NCBI GenBank assembly: GCA_015501055.1
Contig: JADNYV010000072.1
Span: 97,133 to 161,132, forward strand
DNA: 64,000 nt
Reading direction: 5' to 3'
Source: Mucidula mucida
Lineage: Eukaryota > Basidiomycota > Agaricomycetes > Agaricales > Physalacriaceae
Shown here: positions 44,326 to 55,149 of the stretch, in pieces
Position numbering within the stretch: the stretch's first letter is position 1
Layout: every line of letters starts with the position of its first letter
The notes under the pieces: model-generated
Told to the model about the DNA's origin: nothing
Databases searched by the model: none
Seen by the model: the letters and a program-made list of their open reading frames with translations, nothing else
Translations under genes and position numbers: made by a program

Positions 44326-47300
44326 TTAAGGCGCAAGTTCCATTCTGCGCCAGAGTCGCTCCATGAGGGCCGCAGAGGGTAGTGTGACGTCAAGGGGTTC
44401 GGTGTCAGGCAGTGGCATGGGTCGGAACAGATGTGATGGAAATTGCGACATGGGGACTTCAATGCGAGCAAGCGCGGGTGGCTTCGGCTTGTTCGGATAT
44501 TGTTGGTGGAAATCGCTGATGGCTTCGTCGGCATTTTTGAGATTGCATGCCGGTTCCCATGTCTGCTCGTGTGTGCCATAACCCTTCCAGTGAACCTTGT
44601 ATTGAAAACCCCCGCGGTACTTCCGGGAATTCACCACTTTCTCGACCTCCCATTCCGGTTCGGCTCCTTCCAGCACAGGTGGTGGACACGTGTCTCGGGG
44701 TTGCGTCGGAAATTGGGGCTCGTGGTAAGGCGTCAACAGGGCCTCATTGAACACGGGATGGATGCTTTTCCACGTGTGAGGAATCTGGAGCTTGTAAGAG
44801 CTCGTCCCGACTTTCTTGGTCACTTTGAACGGCCCGAAGCGTTTGTCATCGAGCTTCTTCATTGGTCGGTCCGTGCTGAGATTTGTCCCTTCCAGCCATA
44901 CTTTGTCGCCCGCCTTGTATCTACTGCGTCTGTCCGCTTCCTGTCATAAAACCGTTTCATGTCCTCCTTTGCCATCTTCAATGCGATCCCACTTCGTCCC
45001 ATGTTTTCCTCATGCCGTCGGCAAACTCCTGCGCAGTCTTGTTTCTTGATGCCGTTTTCGGAGCGGTGCCTTTGTAGGGTGTCTGCCCATGTCTGCGAAG
45101 AACGGAGTGACTTTGGTCGCCGAGTGAACTCGATCGTTGTAAACGAATTCGCAGAGGGTAGCCATTCGTGCCAGTCGTTCTGATGGTAGTTGACAAATAA
45201 CCGTAAGAAATGTTCTATCTCTTGGTTCAGCCGTTCCGTCTGCCCATTTGCCTGTGGATGATACGCCGTTGTAAAGTTTCCTTGTATGCCCAGCAACCGG
45301 TACAACTCCTTCATAAAACGCGAGTGGTATTGTGGACCCCGATCATGTATCATCTGGCGTGGCATCCCATGTATGGGGAAAATGCGATCTCGGTAGATGC
45401 GGGCCATGCCTTCTGACGTCAGAGTGGTGTGTGTCGGTATGATGCGTAATCGCTTTGTGAAATGGTCCACAAACGTGCTGATAGCGTTGTATCCTCCCGA
45501 TTCCGGCAGCTCTCCAATCATGTCCGTCCCTACTATTTCCCATGGCTCGCTTGGCACATCAATAGGATGAAGAGGTGCAGCCGGCTTCGTGCGATGTGAC
45601 TTGGTGACCTGGCATTTTTGACACCCTTCCACGTATTCCCGGACGTCTCGGCTGATTCCCGGCCACCAATAGGTGCGTGTGATCAACTCGAGAGTCTTGT
45701 ACCGTCCCGGATGCCCTGCAAGTTGTGCATCATGATGCATTCCAATAACTTTTTCCCGCAATTCCTTGTCCTTCGGTATGTAAATACGATCTTTCCATAT
45801 AATAAGTCCGTTTTCCTTCTCTTCCCATCCTTTTTCTTTGTTTTCTAATGCTTTTTGTACGTATCTGTCCTTGTTTCCTTTTCTTTGTTTGATTTTGTTA
45901 AGTAATTCGTCCTCCGGTGTAGCTACTGTATGTAAAGAAAATTGAATTTGTGATATAAAAAACTCCGGTTTTAGTAAAACAACGTTTTCGTTATCTTTTT
46001 CCCCCTTCTCAAGGCCTGTCATCCTTGACAAGGCATCAGCTTTCCCCATCGTCTTGCCCGGCTTGTGAATCATCTGTATGTCATACTCCGCTAACTCCGT
46101 AACCCATCTCGCCTGCCTCCGATTCAACTTCTGTGGCTTCCGGAAGTACTGGAGGTTTTGATGATCGGTAAACACCTCCACCGTTTCCTTTGCTCCTAGA
46201 AGATACTGCCTCCAGTCATCAATTGAGTCCATGATAGCCATCATCTCTTTGTCATAGATCTATAGTTGCGCTCTACTTCGTTCAGCGCTCGAGACCGAAA
46301 GGCTACTGGTCTCCATTTTCCGTCAACCAACTGGGAAAGAACCGCCCCGTTCGCATAGTTTGAGGAGTCTGCCTCAACTCGAAACTTGCCGTCGTCGCGT
46401 GGTACAATCAGGACGGGTTCTTCCGTCATCCTCCGTTTCAACTCCTCAAACGCCTCGTGCTGCTCCATGCCCCAAACCCACTCGCCCTTCCCGGTTAGCG
46501 ATGTCAACGGCTTCGCTACTCCCGCAAATCCCCGAATGAAATGTCGGTAGAAGTTGCAGAAGCCCAGGAATGACTGCACTTCCTTCTTCTTCGTTGGCTC
46601 CTTCCATTCCTTCACTACGGCCACTTTTGCCGGATCCATCTTCACTTCTCCTCCGCCAACAATAACTCCTAAGTAGTCTACAGTCTGTGCCTCAAAACTA
46701 CATTTCTCGGGTTTTAAATACAGCTTATTTACTCGTAATATCTCTAATACCTTTCGTACAATCTGTCTATGCTCCTCAATAGTGTTCGTAAAGATAAGTA
46801 TATCGTCCAGGTAAACGATAACATGTCCGTCGTCAATCAATTCCTTCAGAATGTGATTCATGAACGATTGGAACGTTGCCGGCGAGTTTGTAAGTCCGAA
46901 GAACATGACTGAGGGCTCAAACAGGCCTCGGTTTGTTCTAAACGCCGCTTTCCACTCATCACCTTCTTTGATCCGGATGTTATTGTAGCCCCATCGGACA
47001 TCCATCTTCGTGAAAACCTTTGCTCCCTTCAACTTGTCGATAAGTTCCTGAATCAACGGCAAGGGGTATTGGTTCTTGATTGTCATGTCGTTCAACTTCC
47101 GATAATCCTGCACTGGCCGAAGGCTTCCGTCCTTCTTCTTGACAAAGAAGAATGGTGACGCCATGGGTGAGATTGATGGCCGTATGCGTCCCGTGCGTAT
47201 GTTTTCTTCCAGGAACTCGTCTAACGCCTTCTGTTCGGATGGACTAAGGGGATAGACCTTGCAGTCAACCGGTTTGGAACCAGGCGTAAGTTCTATCGCG

Positions 47301-48273
47301 TGGTCCCAGGGTCTTCGCTCCGGTAACTTGTCAAAGTCCGCCTTGCTGAATACATCGGAAAATTCCTCGATGTAAGTTGCAGCAGCGGATGAAGGCTGTT
47401 GTGATCTCAGCTTTTCACCGCTTTTGCGATAGTTGTCCCAGTCCATCCAGAACAAACGCTCTCCCTCTTCCAACTTCTCTTCTACGTCTTCTCCTTCATC
47501 TTCCGGTGAGTTGTACTCGGGTAGGTATCCGCAACGGTCTGGGCATCGATCAAAAGTCAACGTGGATTCCGTCCAGTTGATCGTGGGGTTGTGATATCGT
47601 AACCAATCTAGCCCCAAAAAGATGCTCGTTTTGCCAAGATTGGTGACGGCCAACTCGATCTTTTCTGCATGATCACCGATCTTCATCCAACCTCCACAAA
47701 ACCTTCGATTGCTCCTCCCTTGTTTAGGGTTCCATCCGCATTGTAGACAGGGAGCTTGACCGGTAACTCCTTGATCGGGAGTCCGTTCTTCTCGACGAAT
47801 TCTTTATTGACACAAGAACCCGTTGCTCCACTGTCAAGGAGGGCACTCGTTTCCCATTCAGAGCCTGTGTGCACGCTCTCTATGGTTACTCGGAGTTTCA
47901 TGTCTTGCCCCTTTGTTCCCCGGATGTACTTCCTCGACTTCTTCAACTCTGTCACAACTTCCACCGCGGCTTCCTTTGTCAATGCTCTGATCGCCATCAC
48001 CTTCTCCTCCGTCGCTTCTCTCTCTCTCCGCTCCGGCATCCATGCTCTCAAAATTCCCACTGCTCTCGGCACATCATCCTCTCTTAGCCGTTGTGCGATC
48101 CACTCGGGCGTATTTGGCTCAAATCTTTCTTTCGCAGGTTTTGGTGGTAAAGTCGTCGATGATATTTTAGATGTTTCAGTACCGGTACTGTAAATAGAAT
48201 CTGCATCTGACGACCCTTTCCTTGATGACTGCTCCGGCAGGACTGCGTCTACTGCGGGAGCTTCGCAAAACCC
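44326..48273 (-). pseudogene. pol of copy 3
   Basis: The best-preserved gag-pol junction in the window: from the slippery site (48273) the -1 frame is open through the protease. PR has LLDSGATGSCVN. Near 47690 one lost base (VEVG-stop against VEVRMKIGD in copies 2 and 4) breaks it. The next frame, 47686-46241, carries RT ([24 protein letters not shown]) and the start of RNase H. A one-base change near 46260 leads to 46244-44859, with RNase H (FTDHQNLQY), the integrase zinc domain and the DDE core (GTDMIGEL, HDRGPQYHS, ERLNQEIE). 44862-44326 holds the GPF module and chromodomain. Losses near 44920, 45080 and 45150 break the integrase C-terminus. Confidence 0.88.
48232..48273 (-). promoter_or_regulatory. 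Predicted -1 ribosomal frameshift signal, copy 3
   Basis: GGGTTTT at 48273-48267, spacer GCGAAG (48266-48261), stem CTCCCGCAG (48260-48252), 11-nt loop (48251-48241) and stem CTGCCGGAG (48240-48232). The arrangement is identical to copy 2, and here the downstream pol frame is uninterrupted through the protease. Confidence 0.72.
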
Positions 48274-49177
48274 AACTCTTCGGCCAACTTCTTCTTCTCT
48301 TCGTCGTTCATTTCAGTCCATAGACCCCGAATCGTCTGGGGTCAACCCTTCTTGGGACAGAACCTGCTGACGTGGCCGTGTTCGCCACAGCTGAAGCAGA
48401 GTCCCCTTCGTCGTGCATTGTCGATGTCCATCGGCCTGCCGGCTCCTCCATAGGTAACACCGGTGGCATCTCGTCGTGTGATCGGCGTTGGGGGTGGGTT
48501 CGTAGGATTGGCTCTCGATGTAGCCGCCTGCGGAGCTTGAGGTCGGGACTGCATGCCGGACCTCTTGCTCGCCGCCCGTCTTCTCCACAGCTGATCAATC
48601 TGAAGAATCTGTGCCTTCCAATCCTTGTACTTCTCTGGCAACCCGTCTCGGCTGCCATAGATCTGGTCGATGATCTTCTCGTTGACATTGGTCTCGAGAA
48701 GTCGTACGACGAATGCGTCATCCTTCGAATATCCTGCCTGAGTGAGCAGGACCTCGAACTTCTGGAAGAAATCTTGAGCGGTGTCTTGCCCTTGGCGTAA
48801 CCGCTTGATCTGGTCTTGCGCGTCTCGCGCAAGGTTGGAATCCATAAATGCTCCTTCAAGTCTTCCTTGAACTCTGTCCAAGAGACCGTCCATTCCTCTT
48901 CTTCCTCGTCGAAGTTCTGGTCCGAGTAGTTCTGGACCCATGCATCTATGTGATCTCCTCGGATGTAGGAGAGAACAACATCGATCCTTTCGGAGTCAGA
49001 TGTGAGGTTGTTCTTCTTGTCACGGATGTATGTGAACATCGATCACCACCAACTCTTGTACTTGGACTTGTCCCCGTCATAGTCGTAAGGCTTGTTGACA
49101 AGGGATCGGCCTTTGATTTCGACATCGGCATGATGAGCGGGTGTGTGAGGAGCGGTTTCGGGTGCTTCGTTGGACAT
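48252..49177 (-). pseudogene. gag of copy 3
   Basis: Starts MSNEAPETAPHTPAHHADVE at 49177; the stop is in the loop of the frameshift hairpin near 48248. The TGA after YKSWW (49045-49043) is shared with copy 2. A second TGA (48344-48342), just after the zinc knuckle and CPKKG, replaces the CGA of copy 2, a CpG transition. The central region keeps FFQKFEVLLTQAGYSKDD and CFSCGEHGHVSRFC. A shift near 48860 separates the N-terminal piece. Confidence 0.8.
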
Positions 49178-49762
49178 GATGAATTGAGGTGATAGGATCG
49201 GAGAGTGAAAGGGTGAAAGTGGGGATATGGGTGATGCGGATTTGGATGAAACGGGTGAGGGAATAGAGGTTTGGATGAATAAGGAGGAATCGCCTAGATC
49301 TGAGATAGAATCCAGGACTTGGTAGGTTGGGGAATGATGGTGTGTATCATAAGGTAAGTAAGGTAGGTAAGTATCGTAACTGTCTACGCTATTTTACCGA
49401 CTACTGACTACGTATCTACGGAGCCCAAGAGCTCGTCACAAGTTCGCAATTGCCCAACCGACGTCCCTCTGGTGTGAGGTAAGCCGAAGTTTTCCTGGGA
49501 ACGGGGGTTGACCCGTAAACAGCGCCCACTGAAGTGCAACTGCCAAAAGTTCGTTCTCGTGAGAGCGGCTACTTCCAGCACCCGAGGCAGTTATCTCTAA
49601 CTGTTAGCCGGCGCTACTGGGACCAATACACACGTATGCGGACGTGCACTGGAATTAGGAATCCGTCGATCTGTAAACAGGGAAAGGGAACAGGGGAATG
49701 TGCGATGATCAAACAGCGAAGTGCTGATCGACAATCAGGGATGTGTGGTAGGTGGTAGAAAG

Positions 49763-49774
49763 TAGTTCCGATCT
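49763..49774 (-). promoter_or_regulatory. Self-complementary primer-binding site, copy 3
   Basis: AGATCGGAACTA on the minus strand, 2 nt from the 5' LTR (49777). Its complement, TAGTTCCGATCT, is at 49893-49882 inside the LTR, again about 30 nt below a TATATAAG box. Confidence 0.75.
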
Positions 49775-49776
49775 TC

Positions 49777-50306
49777 TGTTAGCGACTGACTAAGCCACAA
49801 GACTCAACCAGGTACCACAGCAAGAACTAAGGAAGAAGACGTTCGCGTTCGTAAGACTAGGCTAGGCCAGGTGTATAAACGAGATCGGAACTAAAGTACA
49901 ATGATACTACACTACTGCTTATATACTAGTAAGTCTGTGTTTGAGACTCCTTGTCCATACGTGTTTCCACTAGGGATGCTCCACGCCCTTGACCCAGTGT
50001 TGTATGCTACTAGTCCGTGAAACCATTAAATACGAGTGGTAACTGCATGTAAATAATAATACTGAAACGACCATGTGTACTACGAGTGTCGGCGGTGTGT
50101 ATACAATAGGAAGTCCATGAGGTATCGGCATGTATGATGTCATCCATGTGTTGGACGTGTGTCCAACATGAGTATGGCTTCGGTAATGAAAAAGGGGTAT
50201 GATCGGTGACGAAACGGATGATGAAACGGTCCGTTGGTTGATAAGACAAGGCTCCCGATAAGATATGATAAGATGTGAAAATGTGAAAATATGGTGATTC
50301 ATAACA
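49777..50306 (-). repeat. 5' LTR of copy 3
   Basis: 530 bp, TG..CA bounded, with the same TATA and start-site arrangement as the other copies. It is copy 2-like across U3 (GTGTTGTATGC, AAACGACCATGTGTACTAC). Confidence 0.94.
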
Positions 50307-50311
50307 GGCAT

Positions 50312-50534
50312 CTCTGTTGAAGTGAAGAAAGTATTTGGTGAGTTCTATATGCAATCTAAGATTAGTCACTTATTCTTTTGTAGGTTGACAGTCTTGACCT
50401 GTACTATTAAGGATGTCATTACATTTTGCATGCTGAAAGAGTTTTGTAGGGGACCAATCCCTCCTCATCAACAGAATGATATTGATGCACTCATTGACCC
50501 TCAGGTGCATGAGTGTATTCTGATTTCTGGCTAA
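50312..50534 (+). pseudogene. DUF6535 gene, 3' exons beyond copy 3
   Basis: Removing the element plus one GGCAT joins 43786 to 50312 and gives VAEVHGI-SVEVKKVF in one frame; the removed length (6525 nt) is a multiple of 3. An intron (50338-50391, GTGAGT..ACAG) leads to a last exon encoding VLTCTIKDVITFCMLKEF and ending VHECILISG at 50534. Without the upstream part this piece is not a gene. Confidence 0.7.
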
Positions 50535-51046
50535 GCGACGTCCTTCTATTACATATCTAATACGGTGATTGCCTTTCCAGACGACATCCGTAGTCTCGTG
50601 CACGGAATGTTGTACCCCGAGCTGGGTCAGTTGAACGGAGAAGAGCGAGAGCGAGCATGTGGCGTAAGAGCACACGTACGTGCATTGTTATGAAGCCATG
50701 TCGTACTGATTGTTTGACTTTTCTCTACTAAAGATGGAAGATTGTTAGACACTCGTCGTGGCCCTTGGGAGCGAGGAAATCATGAATTCGGATCGAATAT
50801 CGGAATAGCATGCTTGGTGAGCGTTTGACGCGTCGAAGCGTCAGCAGCGCGGTGCTGACTGGGCTCTCCTTCAGCAAGGCCGGCGTAGTGCGTAATCCTT
50901 GCTTTGCACCAGCGGAATAGGCATGCACGGTTTCGTAAGACCGGAATTTCGGCTACCAATGAAACAAACAAGCTCTTAATTTGGACACCATGCCGCATCT
51001 CCTAATTAGCAACGTGGCGGCACTCGCCCATTGACCACCATGATGC
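50535..51046. other. Intergenic, nothing recognised
   Basis: No supported gene or repeat. It would contain the promoter of the F-box gene. Confidence 0.4.
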
Positions 51047-52661
51047 TTGGTATGTGCGCTGCCAGACTATCAGCAAGTCGCTGAACAATGTACAGTGACA
51101 GATGATGTATGGCCTTCGAAGACACGCTTGTGCACTCAGTGCAAGCAATCCCTTCCCTCGCATCACCGCCATCCCCTTCCTGCTGGTGACCCCCTCACGC
51201 GCCTGCGGAGCTCCATCTTCCCATCACGTGCCGAGCTCGATAGATTGGCGCCTCTTGTCGCGGAGGTGTCGCACGAAGTCGCACTCTACGACGAGCAAAT
51301 CGATCGCGTCCAGCACGTTCTGGAGAAGCTCCAAAGCGATCGGCAAGTCCTCGCGCAGTATTTGGTGCGCCACAAAGGCTTGTCTGCGCCTATTCGGAAG
51401 CTGCCGCCCCAGATTCTCATATCCATCTTTCAATACGTGTGCCACGGTGATTTCGCGAATGTGCACCCGGCTAGCATCCTGCGCGCGGTGTGCGTCAAGT
51501 GGTTCAATATCACGGCGACGTCTTCGGCGCTGTGGGCGCGGATAGTCGTTGATGTGCCGTATACGTTTACAGAGTGGTGGAGTTCTTCGGCGGAGCGCGA
51601 GGAGCAGGAAGTGCCGTTGAGGAATGGGAGGCTCGCGGCGTCGCAGGCGGTAGCGCTTTCGCGACAGGAAGCGCTGGATGTGACGTTCATCTGTCCCCGG
51701 TGTCCGCCCGGGATGTCGCCTCTCGATGTCCTGGGTCCATCGCATAAACGATGGCGGCGGTTGACGATTAGCGAGGATGTGCTCCCCGACCTGGCGTCGT
51801 TTGATCTCTCAAACTTGGACGAGCTGACGGTGAAGCGGATTTCGCCAAACCGCGACTCTCGCCGCTCTCTGCTTCTTTGGCGAACCTCACACGATTGATT
51901 TGTGTCGATGCATTCCACATGTAGTGCTACAACCAGCCTTTGGAAACCTTCGCATCTTGAGCTGCGGATTGGGGACGGTGCAGACCCTGTATCATTGGCG
52001 AATGTGTTGCTGTGCTTAGCCCAGATGCCCCATCTCACGTCGTTGTGCCTTTGCTTCCTGACTTTGTCGTCGAGGAGGAAGAGAGTAGCAATGATCCATC
52101 CCCCGTCACCCTGTCCTCCGTCAAGACGTTCTCGTGGACGTCCGGCCGACGTGGCGTTGCTTGTCTCGACAAGCTGCATATTCCCTCCCTTTCGCACTTA
52201 CACTTACAGGCGCAGTGGGGACCACCACCGCCAATGCGATTCTTTCGTTACTAGAGCGATCTGCGGCGCATGTTAGTGAGCTTGTCCTGGCCGATCTCCA
52301 GACGTCGGAGGACCTCATCCACCTCCTGACGTCTGCCGTGTTCACCGACCTCACACGCCTTTCACTTGGAGAGATGCGGGGTACACCGTGTTTGACGTCG
52401 CAAGTCTTCTTGTCGTTGAGCGGGAACAACCTGGCCCGGAGGATCTGCCGCAAATTGAACCATGTCCAGGTCGTGTGGAACGCGGGAGAGTTGTTGGATG
52501 AGAAGGTCGTTCTAGATATGATTGAGTCGCGGCGGTATGGCAAGGAGAAGCTGGAGTTTGCGGCGCTTGGGATGTACGGGAAGGAGATTGACGTCGAGAT
52601 TGAAGAGGCATTTAGGACTTTGAGGACAGGTGGGTTGAATATATATCATCTCTGTATATAG
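51047..52661 (+). CDS. F-box protein with leucine-rich C-terminus (frame-broken)
   Basis: Agaricomycete-type F-box protein. A short Cys-containing lead (LCTQCKQSLP) is followed by a coiled coil (DEQIDRVQHVLEKLQSDRQVL) and then the F-box (LSAPIRKLPPQILISIFQYV, followed by ILRAVCVKWFNITATSSALW). Such proteins bring substrates to SCF ubiquitin ligases. The first frame ends at 51898. Leucine-rich stretches continue in other frames: SLANLTRLICVDAFHM, AFGNLRILSCGLG, MPHLTSLCLCFL, and then 52134-52661 with LLERSAAHVSELVLADLQTS and LTRLSLGEM. At least three single-base shifts lie between 51860 and 52150. It may be a pseudogene or a poorly resolved sequence. The start codon used is uncertain. Confidence 0.65.
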
Positions 52662-52863
52662 GTAGGTTCTCTGTAGAATACTGTTACTTATCATAGAGGT
52701 GGTCAGTCCATTATTCTGAACTGAGATCACTCACTACTCGCGGCAATCCCAAGCTTGTGCGCTTCACGTTTACTGTTTGATATGACCATGAGTCCAGAAT
52801 AATAAATCATTGCAGGTTTGAAGGAGAGCTCCCCTCACATTACGTTGTAGATACTAACAATGC

Positions 52864-54245
52864 TCAGAATTGCGGTACAGCATTCTTCAACAACATCTCA
52901 AAGTATGCCTGGTTCCACTGACCTGCCTCTGGAGCCGGCTTGTATGCTATTGGTAAAAATTTAGCAAAACCTCCATAGCAAACGGACTCCAAAGGCTTAC
53001 CATCGGATTTGCCACAGAACGAGTCATAGCGCGTAGCAGACGTGTCGCTGGTCCCATCAGATTCCCCACCAGGTTTCACCCACACAAACGCGTCGGCGAG
53101 AGCCGTCCCCGTGCTCGCAGTCGGACGCACACCAAAGCCCGCGCCGTTGACGTTGCACCAGTCGCCCCACTCGAGACGGAGCCCCTGCACGGCGTTGCGC
53201 CCCGTGTCGACGATGGCGTGGTTGGGCATGCCCGCAGACTGCAGCGCCGCGCCAAAGATGGTCACGTATCGCTGCTCGTCCTGGCACTTGTCGTACTGCC
53301 CGTCGGACGTGTTCTCAAACTCGCCCGGGTTCTTGCTCCACGCGTTCCAGCCCGCGACGTTGGTGGCAATTCCGTGGACGGAGGAGGGGGAGCCGGCGTT
53401 TTTGTATGCGCTTGCGAGCTCTTGCGCGCCGGGTTCTGGAGGGGGGGGATCTTTTAGAATACGAGGTTAAATGAATAAATGCGCTTACGCAGGTTGGCGT
53501 CCCATCCGAGCCAGCCACCGTGCCCGGCATCGATGTACATGGCGACGTTGGGGAGGTTCAGCTGCTGGAGCGCGTAGGCGACGCCATCGCGGTAGCCAGA
53601 GGCGGATTGCTGGCAAGTGGTCAAGTTGGAGTTGGTGACCAAGTTGGGCAAAGAGTCGGGCTCGATGATAGCAGCGATGGCAATGTTGGGGTTCCTCTTG
53701 ACGATCTCAACAATCGCTACAAAGAGACTATTATCAGATACATCACTTTACTCCATGACAGAGGAGACTGACGATCAATGTATTGAGACTTGTACGTCGA
53801 AAGCTGGCCGACAGCCAATTCACCATTGGACGCTTTCGCAGCACAGTCACGTCCTGGCAAGTCGTAAATGACGACACCGAATATCTCGTCACAGCTGGTC
53901 TCCTGGAGGTAGCTTTCAAAGGTCGGAATAGTCGAAATGGTATCGCTGTAAACGCATGAGATCCAATCATATGAAAATGTTTACAAGTCGCTTACAGCCA
54001 CAGGAATGACCCGACATCTGCGACTTTGAGCGCGGCCGCTTGCAGACTGGAATCGCTCATGTTCTGTGCCGCAGCACGGACGCGGTCACCATAAAAGCTG
54101 TTCGCATGGAGGGTCCTGCCAGAGAAGGGGTTCTGGACTGGGGGATGTTGACTGCCGAAGTGCACGCCGCACGCTTCCTGTTGTTGGGAGCAGCGAGTGC
54201 GACAGCAGCGCCGAGGGCGACCGACAGGAAAGCCAAGTACTTCAT
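52864..54245 (-). CDS. Secreted GH6 cellobiohydrolase/endoglucanase
   Basis: Glycoside hydrolase family 6, which attacks cellulose from the non-reducing end. The start at 54245 gives the signal peptide MKYLAFLSVALGAAVALA. No CBM1 or linker follows; the catalytic domain starts near NPFSGRTLHANSFY. Motifs are VIYDLPGRDCAAKASNGE, containing the catalytic-acid region, then YIDAGHGGWLGWDANL, GIATNVAGWNAWS, DTGRNAVQG, WCNVNGAGFGVRPT, DAFVWVKPGGESDGTS and a C-terminus ending LKNAVPQF. Three introns are near 53995-53946, 53770-53715 and 53490-53445. One base is missing in the run of five at 54140-54144; six would give SAVNIPPVQNPFSG. TATATAAG is 53 nt upstream. Otherwise intact; a role in plant cell-wall breakdown is expected. 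Confidence 0.88.
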
Positions 54246-54297
54246 GGTGAAAGAAGAGAGCGCTTTTCAGTGAAGAATAGCCGAGGTTTTCATCCGC

Positions 54298-54305
54298 CTT
54301 ATATA
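54298..54305 (-). promoter_or_regulatory. TATA box of the GH6 gene
   Basis: TATATAAG on the minus strand, 53 nt before the start codon at 54245. Confidence 0.55.
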
Positions 54306-54309
54306 CTGA

Positions 54310-55149
54310 AAGGCTCTATAGCACTGTAAGCCTGTTCAAAGACGCTGCATAGCTGTCAGGAGAAACGTCCGGTGACGATGAGTCTGGTGGTCGAAGGGAA
54401 AGACATCGGGACCAGAAAGCAAGCAAACAGTCACACCTGCTACCGAAATTGATCACAGGAACACCGTCATGAACGGACTCGAGATGAGCGGATTGCGTCG
54501 GACTGGGCGGAGAGCGCTGAAAGAAGCCTGCGCAGTAGCGACCAACGACGCTGTCTAAATCCGGATCAGCAAGGGCGCGCCGAAATGGCTGCACATCGAG
54601 GTGGAGACTGTGGAGTGAGCAAAAGACGCCGTTACGTATGAGTCGAAGAGCAGTGAGATGACATCCCAAATAAGTGGAGAAACAGTCAGATGATGCCGCG
54701 ACGTCAATCTCTGGACTTGAGTCCCTTTCCCAGACCCCAGGGCACGATTGAGGACGGAGTATATTCAGTCGAAATACGGGTCCATCGGATAAAGCACGGT
54801 TTGTGCGTCGCAATTTGACCGTACAAGGCGGCAGAATGCGGTCCTTTTGCAAGGATATAGTTCGGAAAAGAATGGCGGCCAAATAACGCGTCTCTTGCGT
54901 CTAGTGAATGGGATCGGCATCAAGGTAAAACATATATCAGGTCGCTGTCTGCATTGAATGTGATGTGCAGTGGTGGTGGGGATACCGCTGATAAAACTAG
55001 AAGAGTACTCGGACAAAGTGCTGCTGATGACGATGATGCCAAGCCAGGCATACCTCGTGCACATGCCCCATTTCGAAAACCATGCCCTACACTCATTTGA
55101 AGCGAGAGACAGGGATGACGCAGAAATAAAATGATGCGAACTCCATTAT
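54310..55149. other. Intergenic, no supported gene
   Basis: A 188-codon minus-strand frame (54882-54316) is the largest open stretch but shows no domain, no paralogue and a composition like non-coding DNA. It would also overlap the GH6 promoter. Confidence 0.4.

Larger units (their letters stand above)
43787..50306 (-). mobile_element. Ty3/gypsy chromodomain retrotransposon, copy 3 (complete)
   Basis: Full-length element of 6520 bp flanked by perfect GGCAT duplications (43782-43786 and 50307-50311). LTRs are 43787-44314 (3', 528 bp) and 49777-50306 (5', 530 bp). They differ at roughly 18 positions, so it is older than copy 2 or has been converted: several 3' LTR variants match copy 4, not its own 5' LTR. 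The gene order is the same as in copy 2. It interrupts a DUF6535 gene, which resumes in frame on the far side. Confidence 0.96.

Noticed and set aside
54316..54882. 188-codon minus-strand frame.
   Set aside because: No motif, no paralogue, no splice support, and it overlaps the GH6 promoter region.
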